Source of the DNA: Ignelater luminosus
Taxonomy: Eukaryota; Arthropoda; Insecta; Coleoptera; Elateridae
Length of the DNA stretch: 64,000 nt
NCBI GenBank assembly: GCA_011009095.1
Contig: VTPC01091054.1
Location: forward strand, 191,667-255,666
Direction of reading: 5' to 3'
Below the pieces are notes generated by a model, which saw nothing but the letters and a program-made list of their open reading frames with translations, searched no databases and was not told the DNA's origin. This document shows positions 46,101 through 54,759 of this stretch, in pieces. The stretch's first letter is position 1. Every line of letters begins with the position of its first letter. A program made the translations under genes and the position numbers.

Positions 46101-46800
46101 TGCTGCTTGCTGCAGTACTCTAATTAATTAGATTTAATGTTCAAATCGATTATTTTAGTAGAATTAAGATTATAAAAAAAGACAGATTTTTAAGTATTAG
46201 GTATCTATGTGTGATTAACTGATTACCGTCATCATTGATTGAGTAAGTAGATGCACGTTTTCAAGACTAGTTGATCACAAAGACGTTTCAACAAAAGATT
46301 TCATCACTGTAATATCGTTCGACGGTTTAGAAAAATGTCTAGTGAAGTCTGATATTTGCATTGCCTGTCTGTAATAATCACACGCAGAATCGATAAATTG
46401 CAGTTTAGAGAGATTTCCTTTTCATGGTGCAATGGTCACAAATGATTCTTTTATCAGAATTATTGAAGAGCTGGTATTTGAAATGCTCTGTAAGGCAAAA
46501 GCTTTTAGTGTTTTGTTATTTAAAATTTTGTAATAACTTATCACTGGAAGATTATTGATGATACCAAAGCAGAGATATTGAATAGAAGGTAAAAATCAGA
46601 AATTAAACTAACATAAGTGAAGCAGATAAAAAGGATAGGAAAATTAAGGGCAGCGCCATCTTTAGGCAGAAGTATATGGAAGACCTAAAGGTTTTTACTA
46701 CTGAAAGGTTTAACAAATAATAGTGTGAAATTCATGCAAAATATATGATGCTGTAGAAGCAAGATGGTGTTACAACTCTAATAGATACTGGAAGTTGAAA
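43200..46800. other. AT-rich stretch without recognised genes
   Basis: No coding motif. The only local structure is a cluster of palindromic TTGATCAA-like words at 43457-43555. The open stretch 44878-45114 (+) gave nothing recognisable. Confidence 0.55.
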
Positions 46801-46809
46801 ACCGTTAAT

Positions 46810-47035
46810 CTTAATAAACGTCCGTATTCCCTGGTCGGAGTTGAAGGACCTCTGGTCCACATCTGCTTCATGTGCGTTCTGGGTTGGAGAACTCAGATTT
46901 TAAAAAGTGCTAGCTAAACACTGGGACCAAGTAACTGCGGTGGAGAAGACGGTTGGCCTTCTCCAAGGTGATGGCACTGCTAAAACTTAAAACGCAGAAA
47001 AAGTGCCAACAGTAGAAACAATAGTCTTTGTACAG
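46810..47035. other. GC-richer non-coding segment, possible repeat
   Basis: Clearly GC-richer than its flanks (for example cctggtcggagttgaaggac and ctgcggtggagaagacggtt). No frame is open and no domain is visible. It may be an untranslated part of an element or a SINE-like body. Confidence 0.3.
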
Positions 47036-47569
47036 GTTAGATTAAGATTTATTTAAAGCTAATCAAAGTAAAAATTATTTTTACTATTGTTTACACTACT
47101 CGGGGAAAAACGCTTACTAAGCTAGCAAAACCATACAAAATGATATCTAAATAGGATTGAATGCTAGGCGGAGGTAGAGAAAAACGTATTAACAGTGGTT
47201 ATCTGAGGTGTACGATAGGATGGTGATCGCACAATTCTCCAATGCTCGAACAAGACCTCAGCATCAATCTTCAACTAATTCTCTGTTCTCTAATAAAAAA
47301 ACAAAAATTCAAGCCGACCCTCATGTCTGTTTGTACCCAGAACACTGTTAGGTCTAATAAAAACTCGAACCAACCACAGAAGTATTTCAGTTACTTCCAA
47401 CTAACTAGCACCAGAAACTTTATCTCTGAAAAGTTGTACAACATGCAAGAACGACCCCAAATATAAATAAGATTATTCGGGATTTTTTGAAAATTCTTCC
47501 AAGTATAATTCCGAGGAATCATCCGATACTTTTTTGGAAGAAAATTATCATATGCACCAAGACGAAAGT

Positions 47570-47699
47570 TTTTGTGTGCTAATCCTGATCTAAATGCGAT
47601 TCTTAGCAGACTACGATTTTTTTTGCAGGGCCAGCCTGTTCCACCTGAGCCAGGTGTCTCATCAGATGGTGAGCCAGCAGGCTCTTCATGTTCAGACAT
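47570..47699 (-). other. Possible coding first exon
   Basis: On the minus strand an ATG at 47699 opens MSEHEEPAGSPSDETPGSGG then TGWPC. This acidic, Ser/Pro/Gly-rich N-terminus uses mixed codons, unlike the AT-rich surroundings. A donor-like CAG|GTGGAA lies within it (about 47644), and the frame stays open to 47391. I recognise no protein. It could be a 5' exon whose gene continues leftwards, or part of a repeat. Confidence 0.3.
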
Positions 47700-47929
47700 T
47701 ACAAACTGACGACTATTTCAGAAAAACGCTAAACACCATCAGATTATTAAACCATTACCATTAGTTCTATTTTTACATCAGCATAACTAATTTAGAATTA
47801 AGTTATCATAGATTACTGAATAACCTTGCTGTTTTAAAATCAAATAATTTAAGTCTCTTAAATTACGGAATCAATAACGTCACGAAAGAAATTGCAAACA
47901 TTTTTATTCGCCTAGCGATTCCAAAAAAA

Positions 47930-48490
47930 AAAGCACTTGTGTAATTGCTGATGGATCTACATGCCATTCCATTACCGTCTCTATTTCCTTCAAGGACAAA
48001 ACTGAAGTGGTAGATGTTTTGGTTGTCTCTTCGATACCTGATTATTTAGCAATAGGTACTGATTTCCGGCGTGCTATATCTATTGCCTCAGATTCACAAT
48101 AAATAGTTTAGTAATTCTGAAGACAATGCCATCCAATCCATGGAACATTTATGTGATAGGTGCTCGATGCTTTTATTCATGAAACCTTCAGTGCTACAGT
48201 CCATGTCAATAAAGAACTCGACAAAATGCTTAAGGACGATATCATTGAACTGTCAGATTCCTCTTGGGCGTGGGAAGTTGTTTCAGTAAGTTTCCTCTTG
48301 TTTTTCCTCTTCCTTCGGAAACTGCCTTAATTATCGTTAGGCACTTAGAAAAGAATGTATTCTTGATATTTGGTATCCCAGTGTGAAGTATTTGCGGTAA
48401 TAGTGTTCAGTTTAAAAGTCTCTTCTGAGACATAAGCTAGCTACTCGAAGCAAATATAATTTCTATTACCAGCGATTTCCGGTAGTAACA
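47930..48490 (+). mobile_element. Third gypsy fragment, protease joined to RT start and integrase
   Basis: Reads CVIADGSTCHSITVSISFKD, KTEVVDVLVVSSIPDYLAIG and TDFRRAISI (47937-48090), the end of a retroviral-type protease (IxGxDFxR). Next is VNKELDKMLKDDIIELSDSS (from about 48208), the first motif of gypsy RT. Within about 50 bp it becomes FPLPSETALIIVRHLEKNVF and FGIPV, then NSVQFKS (48310-48420), which is integrase core (normally DNGxQFxS, Asp lost). Most of RT and RNase H is deleted. Confidence 0.68.
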
Positions 48491-48799
48491 TAACACATGT
48501 AAATGCAAGTTGACAGAAAATAATTATTTAAGACCAAGGTAGCAATATCTTATCTATAAGTATTACAATTACATAGAATTTAAATTGCTGTCAGAATTGG
48601 TTAAAGATTCCAAGAAATAAGCTTTGATAATCCGATTTAAGTTTCTCATGCTTTTTATAATAACAAAAAAGCAAAGTACATTTCATTGATAATATATGTC
48701 ATCACAAACAATCATAGTATATTTGGTCTTACCACTCGGTCTTCTTTCTGTTGTTTCAAGATTGAAAGCTGAACGCAGAATACACTTAATGCACTTGGG

Positions 48800-49150
48800 T
48801 CAAAGGTCAAAACACAATTCTTCTTACTGATGCGAAGCAACAGAGGCTACTACAGGCATGTGCCTTTTCTATCAAAATGGAATTTTGTAATTTGAAAGGC
48901 AAACGCTGTTGCACGCAGTCAAGGATAGGATGGGATAGCTTTGATAGCAGACTTTCAACTAAACCGGTGCCGAGGTTCAGCGGGTCGTCTCCGTCGTCGG
49001 TCGGTACCCAGTGCAAGGGCAGCCATGCCAAGCGCACCACGGCTGGCGCCCCGGTCTGGAGTCTTGATGAAACCTGAAACAGAAACCAAAGCTGTGGTAG
49101 GGAAAAAAGGTGTGCAAGGTTAGAGATTTAGAGAGGTTTTGTAAATGGGC
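48800..49150 (-). other. GC-rich unrecognised segment
   Basis: 48950-49080 is much GC-richer than the window average and is open on the minus strand (VRLAWLPLHWVPTDDGDDPL). It follows directly on the tail of the Jockey-like fragment on the same strand, so it may be that element's 3' coding end or UTR. No domain recognised. Confidence 0.3.
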
Positions 49151-49154
49151 GTTC

Positions 49155-49600
49155 CGAACATCAGTTGTCCAAGGGTGTGCCCTCCAAAACGTCTTGGAGG
49201 TCGTCGGGGAGTTCCAGGGCTTGGACGAGCATAATGACTTGTTTAAGCTTCCGTCTAGCTCGCAAACCGAAGAGTCTTAGTTCTGTGCACAGGTTTGGGT
49301 GTTTGAAAAGGATCACCTTGGTCCCGTTGGAGTTGGGTCTGATCCTCCACTGTCGGAACCAGGACTCTAAAAAGCGACGATAGAAGAGGGCGATGTTGTC
49401 CAAAGCGCGGTGTCGTCGGCAAATTGCGCGAGCGTAACGGATCTGTTCTGAGATCATAGGATGTCGTGGCAGTAAAAGATAAAGAGAAGCGAGGATCGGA
49501 GTGTAGACGCGGCTTATACAGGCGGTACGAATAAATCGAGATTGTGCTTCGGCTTAGAATGCAGCATGGTGGATACGGTAACTTGTCATATGTACAAGCA
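49155..49600 (-). mobile_element. Jockey-like LINE RT fragment with FADD box
   Basis: One minus-strand frame reads VTLAQFADDTALWTTS (near 49440-49390), the YADD/FADD active site with both Asp present. After a frameshift it continues FLESWFRQWRIRPNSNGTKV, then ILFKHPNLCTELRLFG and LPDDLQDVLEG (to about 49170). The W.IRPN..KTxxILF segment and the ending match the + strand fragment at 37.6-37.8 kb. The upstream palm is missing or too decayed. Confidence 0.72.
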
Positions 49601-49959
49601 AACGAATAAAATAATAGGCAATTTACAGTAACTTTTTGCAACCTGTTCCGATTACGACTCCACCACCATCCAACGACGAATATCAATATTTACAAGCTTC
49701 TTCTTGTCACTTCATTAAGGAAACATCTGTGTATGCATATATTGCGGGATAACGAGTGTCATGTAAGTTAACTTCGTTTATCACCACTGAGTTCAGTTTG
49801 CCACCCCGACTAGAGTGGCAAATTTTGCAACCACTTAAATGTTAAGGTAAAGCATTGATAAATAATACAGAGAGTAATGGCCCTTATTAAGGGATTCGAC
49901 GCTATCCTATAAACCTCTAGCTCCAGCGGATGCCGTCTCAGGTACAGGATACACGAATC

Positions 49960-50960
49960 TCAGCCAAAGACCAAGAGATTCACCACCCGGAGGCATAATA
50001 CCAAAGACAATGGAGAGGAAAAAAAAGGAAGAAAAAAAGAAAGAAAAATGAAGAAAGAAGAAAGATAAAGGGGAGAAATAAAAAACAATTTAAATAAAAA
50101 GGAAGGAGAGAAGCGCAACCAGTTTGTCCAACACTCCCCCAAAATAGATAGCAAAGTGATAGGCCTAACGCTATCTCCGACTGCAATGCAACAGCTATCT
50201 TCCAGTATTTCGGAAAAATCTCTCTTGCAACACATTCGTTATATATCCGGGCCATGTAATCCCTTGCCTGATCCCAGAAGCGTTTCAATATGGAAGCTGT
50301 TATACGAGTATTATCTCGTCTTTTATTTTCTTTATTATAACTTCTAGTTCTTCTACCGCAACAACTAGTTTTCTTCTATTACTTCATCTAATATTGCATT
50401 CCCTAATTTTCCTTTAATCTTCTCTATCTGCACTATCTTGAAGAAAATATTTGTTATCGGTCTCTTCTTCATTGTTGATCCATGAACCATATTCTTTTTG
50501 AATTGTTGATAGCACCTTATTTCTGTTCTTGCCGGCAATCAACCTGTATGGGAGCAACCATGGATTTTCTTTAAGTTTCTCTTCGCAGTAAGTATTCAGC
50601 GATTTTATTCTCTGTGTCGTAATCTTCAATTTGTACTCCCTTCTTTTTTCTTTTTATTCCTCTATCAATAGCGCTGTAGCATCCTCTTTTTTCTCTTTGG
50701 AATATTTTTCTGGTTTTATTCACATCCCTCCTCATAGATTTCAGTTTTGCATCCCACTAGAGGGTCCGCTGCAGGCCCCTTTTCCTCTTTCTTCCTCTCA
50801 TATTTCTTGGAATTTTTATGCTCTACTTTTTACTACTTCAACAGTTCGGCTAGTTTCTTCTCTAATGTCTTGTAAAAGTTTCCTTGTTATTTCTTCAAAT
50901 AATGTCTAGTTTGCCTTCTTAATATCATATTTCTCGTAAATGAGGCTCTTCTTCTTTTTG
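49960..50960 (-). mobile_element. R1-like LINE fragment, linker and RT fingers
   Basis: Reads right to left. ITRKLLQDIREETSR (near 50900) is followed by PWWDAKLKSMRRDVNKTRKI then FQREKRG (50780-50690). The open part 50629-50414 has CEEKLKENPWLLPYRLIAGK and LSTIQKEYGSWIN. From 50288 comes WDQARDYMARIYNECVAREI, then FPKYWKIA, and a shifted frame SVRPITLLSILGECWTNWL. This is the order of R1-clade pol between endonuclease and RT: PWW...LRxxVxxxRR, NPWxxPYxxxxGK, then FPxxWKxA and RPIxLLSVLGK. A purine-rich tract of about 95 bp at 50008-50100 cuts off the rest. Confidence 0.75.
50008..50100. repeat. Purine-rich (GA) tract
   Basis: About 93 bases with almost only A and G on the + strand (aggaaaaaaaaggaagaaaa and similar), a strand-asymmetric low-complexity run inside the R1-like LINE remnant. 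Confidence 0.7.
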
Positions 50961-51063
50961 AATTAAAGTTTGTTTCCACAGAAAACTATCAATCTTTTCC
51001 GAGGAAGAGGATCAGAACATCAGTAGCAATAGGAGTTTAGAACGTGAACTTAACGTACTAACA

Positions 51064-51770
51064 ATGGCTGAAAATAAATAACAATAATGAAAATGCAAAC
51101 GTCCAGATGAATAATTCGACAGGTGGGGAAAGTGCGAGTGGAGTAGATATGGCGAGATTATTTAAACAACTCGTCCTTGAAAATCAGCGAAGAGACACTA
51201 ATGGAAAGACTGGCAGATAAAATCAACATTTAAGATAATAACACTACGCCTAATTCAAGCCTATCAGTAATGCCTGAAGTATTAAAAAACTTAAATAATT
51301 TTAATGGTGATCCTAATCAGGCTGAACCCTGGGTTGGAGCACTAAAAAACGCCCAACTGTTGCATGACCTTCCTAATCCGTACCTTCTCGAAACAACCAG
51401 AGCAAGATTGACCGGAGGTGCCTGTCGTTGATATCAGACGAATACAAATGATATAAAAACTTGGAACAATTTTATAGATGGATTTGAGAAAACATTTATA
51501 ATCGGTGAAGCTAACACTGCTAAATGGAAACGTGTGATCAACAGAACACAAAGAAAAGATGAGAAACTTGATTTTTATTTCCATTAAAAGGTTAAATTGT
51601 GCCATGATCTTCACTTGCCATCCAAAAAATCAAAGAACAAATACTCATTAAGTTATAGTCTAAAGCCACCTGTGATACTATGTTTTCATTGAAGCATGAT
51701 ACGATTGAAGAATTGCTTCATCATATGCATAAATATAAAGATATCGAAAGAAAACTGGTAAGCCGAATAC
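51064..51770 (+). pseudogene. Gypsy Gag
   Basis: Read through several frame changes and stops: MAENK, SGVDMARLFKQLVLENQRRD, then FNGDPNQAEPWVGALKNAQL, LHDLPNPYLLETTRARLTGG, WNNFIDGFEKTFIIGEANTA and KWKRVINRTQRKDEKLDFYF. This is the capsid-like Retrotrans_gag arrangement: W...F...F, then R.Q...E....Y...K..LC. No zinc knuckle follows, because a deletion joins Gag to the RT. Confidence 0.65.
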
Positions 51771-53228
51771 AATTTAATAAAAGTGATAAAGGTATACATA
51801 AATCACATGAAACTGCTTTTACAACGCCAGACGGTACATTTGGATTTTCACGTATGCTTTTTTGCATTGTAAATGGACCCGCAATCTCAAAAATTAATAA
51901 ACAATGTTCTTGAACCATTAAGGTTCACCATAGCCATTTGCATTCATGAATGATAAATTATTGCCAAGTGCGATCTCAGAAGAGGGACTACAAAACTTAC
52001 AAGATATTCTTGAGGTTTTAAGATGTGCCAATTTAAAGTTAAACCTAGCAAAATGTTATTTTTGTGCGAAACTGTGGATTATTTCGGTTTTAAAATACTG
52101 AGTAGTGGTATCAAACCTGGCAAAAACACTTGCGAGTGTAGTGAACTTTAAAGAACCTAAAGGTGTTCAGGGTGTAAAACAGTTTCTCGATCTTACTGAT
52201 TACTTCCGCCGTTTCATAAAAAATTATGCTTCTATAGCACGACCGTTAACAAACTTGTTATGTAAAGACGTGAAGTAAGTATCTAATGTCAAACAGATAA
52301 AAGCGTTTAACAGATTAAAAGAGGAACTTATTAGTGATGCTGTTTTAGCTTTGCATACCCCAGAAGCCTACACCGAGGTCCATACCGATGCATCGTTAAT
52401 TGGTGTAACAGTAATAATGATGCAGAAGTGCTCTGAAGACTTATGCGACCCATTCTGTACATCAGTAGGCAGACAACCAGAGAAGAACAAAAGTACCATG
52501 CGAACGAGCTAGAGACTTTGTGTGTGGTTTGAGCATTAGAAAAACTTCGTGTTTACCTGATTGGCCATCCCTTTGTTGTGATCACTGACTGTAATGCATT
52601 ACGAAGCACATTTAGCAAGAAGAACCTAGTTTCAAGAGTGGGTAGATGATGGTTAAAAACTTTGGAGTTTTCATACGAAATCAAACATTGACCAGGTACG
52701 CAGATGAATCATGTGGATGCTTTTTCCAGAAATCCCACAGGTTAACCAGAAGAAACAGACACTACAGATGGCGTATGTGCTCTAGTTAATGCCTTAGAAG
52801 AAGAAGATTGGCTGTGTATTGTACAGAATGGAGATCCAAAACGTATTAAACAAAGAAAATAAAGAAAGTAAAGAAGAAAAGAGAATAAAAAGAGAATACA
52901 CCATTCGAGATAGTAGATTATTTAGAAAGGATGGAGATAAACTATTGTGGGTAGTACCGAAGAAATAATGCGAAAATACCACAATAAGTTAGGGCATCCT
53001 GCATTTACAAAAACTTTAGAAAAGGTTAAGGGGAAGTATTAGTGACCTAAAATGCGGAATTGTGTGAAAGGATTTATTGAATCATTTTTAGATTGCTTAT
53101 ACAATAAAGGAGGCAAGCAACAAGGGAAATTGCATTCAATAGATAAAACCGAAATACCATTTCACACTATGCATATGGATCATCTAGTCCCATTCGTGAA
53201 AAGCAAAAGAAGCAATATGTTTATCTTA

Positions 53229-53692
53229 CAAGGGGAGGGCCCATAACTGGGGTCACCGATTTCGCCGTAATTTTGCAGGTATGTAGTATTAGTATAGCAG
53301 TAACGAAAGCTATAGGGATACGATGCGATACTCAACCGTTTCCGAGATATCGCGGTTTGAATTTTACTGTGCTCTATTAGTACCGGGGCAGAGTCGACAT
53401 CTGTCGATAAGCGCCGTAGCGCAGCGGAGCGGCACAAAACTTATAATTTTGGGGTCGCAAGTTCGATTCCAAAATTATAAGTCCTGTGCCGCTCCGCTGC
53501 GCTACGGCGCTTATCGACAGATGTCGACTCTGCCCCGGTACTAATAGAGCACAGTAAAATTCAAACCGCGATATCTCGGAAACGGTTGAGTATCGCATCG
53601 TATCCCTATAGCTTTCGTTACTGCTATACTAATACTACATACCTGCAAAATTACGGCGAAATCGGTGACCCCAGTTATGGGCCCTCCCCTTG
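53229..53692. mobile_element. 464-bp nearly perfect palindromic insertion (foldback element)
   Basis: Begins CAAGGGGAGGGCCCATAACT and ends with its exact reverse complement. Bases x and 106921-x pair across almost the whole length; the mismatches I found are a few within about 20 bp of the centre (53436-53468). It is flanked by TTA at 53226-53228 and 53693-53695. Removing it and one TTA restores the integrase reading ...MFI-L-VVVDEF, so TTA is a genuine 3-bp target duplication. A TWA duplication is typical of PIF/Harbinger transposons, but no transposase is present and the termini do not prove membership. The same peptide can be read on both strands; that is only the symmetry. Confidence 0.92.
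53410..53480 (+). promoter_or_regulatory. tRNA-like Pol III promoter at palindrome centre
   Basis: TAGCGCAGCGGA (53417-53428) matches the A-box consensus TRGCNNAGYNGG at nearly every position. AGTTCGATTCC (53460-53470) matches the B box (GGTTCGANTCC) at 10 of 11. They are 43 bp apart, the distance in a tRNA. Between them CAAAA CTTATAA TTTTG (about 53435-53451) makes an anticodon-like stem-loop. The acceptor and T-arm 3' sides are not tRNA-like, because the sequence turns into the inverted arm, so this is a SINE-like head and not a tRNA gene. The B box is complete on this strand only. Confidence 0.55.
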
Positions 53693-54230
53693 TTAGTAGT
53701 TGTCGATGAGTTTACTAAGTTTACGTTGTTAAGAGCGGTTCCAAATACAATATCTATGGTTACTACTAAGAAACTAAACGAGATTATTGATCTAACAGAA
53801 GCACCCCACCGGGTTACAACTGATAAAGGAACTACCTTTATGGGATTAGCTTTTAAGAAGATGTGTACAGAAAGGTACATAGACCATATTTCAAATGCTA
53901 CTTCGACAGTAAGAGTTAATGGTCAAGTCAAAAGAATTAATCGATATATCACACCAGATGAAGATCATAAAGACTGGGATAAGTATGTGGGGAAGTTACA
54001 ATGGGGAATAAATAATACTATCCATCAAGCTACAAAGACCACTCCATTTAAACTGCTTTTTAATTATGAACTTCGTGGAGTAAATGATGAGTGTATTCAG
54101 AAGATGTTGTTGGAACACCAAGAGGCAACTAAAGATATGATGGAAAAGCATGAAAGGGTAATGATTCACGTAAGGGATAATAAGATGAAATAGGGAGAAC
54201 GTTACAATAAGAAGAGGGTAAAAGCAAAAC
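53693..54230 (+). pseudogene. Gypsy integrase catalytic core, 3' part
   Basis: Resumes immediately after the palindrome: LVVVDEFTKFTLLRAVPNTI holds the first catalytic Asp (VVDEF...). RVTTDKGTTFMGLAFKKMC corresponds to the second (usually SDRGTxFxS). The third position should be an Glu near NGQVKRINR (families have NGQVERxNR), so Glu has become Lys. It is open for 167 codons. Loss of the DDE glutamate and the insertion mean it is inactive. Confidence 0.82.
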
Positions 54231-54759
54231 AGTACCATGCAGGTAAGCTTGTGTTAGTTAGAAAAAGAGCCCCATTAACAGGAGAATCCAGAAAGAGAAA
54301 TACAAAAGGCCATATGTGATTACAGAAACATTAGCACACGACAGAATCGAAGATGTGCCAGAAATACAACGTTCTCAAAAATAATACCAAGGTGTAGCTA
54401 GATGCTTTGAAGTATTTTGAACTAGAAAAGGGAATAAATCTAGAGAGTTCTAGTAACAGCAATGAAGAGCAAGAAGAAGATGAATAATCACAATATGGCA
54501 AATCAGCCAAACACAAGGAAGATGAGGGTGCAGTAAATACAAAAAAAGTAAACAGAGAAAAGCAAGATAAACAAGAGAAAGAGAGCAGTTGGCAGAAGTT
54601 ATGGTTGAGAATGATAAGGATGAACAAGTCTCCATCGAAAGGAATGAAGGAACCAGAGAAGAAGGAAGATTAAGAAAGAAGTTAAAACCCAAGTACCTAG
54701 AGAACTACATTCTAAATTTTCGAAGACGAAAATAAATAGAATGGCCGACTGTTAGGGAC

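Larger units (their letters stand above)
51064..54735 (+). mobile_element. Ty3/gypsy retrotransposon, gag-pol with internal deletion
   Basis: Gag starts at the ATG at 51064 (MAENK...) and shows ARLFKQLVLENQRRD, LPEVLKNLNNFNGDPNQAEP, NTAKWKRVINRTQRKDEKLD and ELLHHMHKYKDIERKL, ending near 51760. Directly after comes RT text KSHETAFTTPDGTFGFSRML (about 51805-51860), so protease and the RT fingers are deleted. FMND near 51940 stands for YMDD. EAYTEVHTDASLIGV (52365) is RNase H. Integrase has the zinc region YHNKLGHPAFTKTLEKVKGK (52979), HMDHLVPFVKSKRSNMFIL, then after a 464-bp insertion LVVVDEFTKFTLLRAV, APHRVTTDKGTTF and KLQWGINNTIHQATKTTPFK. The last part runs to about 54490. LTRs were not resolved; TGTTAGGGACTAATC at about 54748 could be a 3' LTR start. 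Confidence 0.88.

Noticed and set aside
48807-49123. Host gene in the GC-rich island
   Set aside because: Open in several frames simply because GC-rich DNA has few stops; it follows a LINE tail on the same strand and shows no domain.
53323-53598. Two overlapping 73-codon proteins on opposite strands with the same N-terminus
   Set aside because: They are the same sequence read on both arms of the palindrome, not genes.
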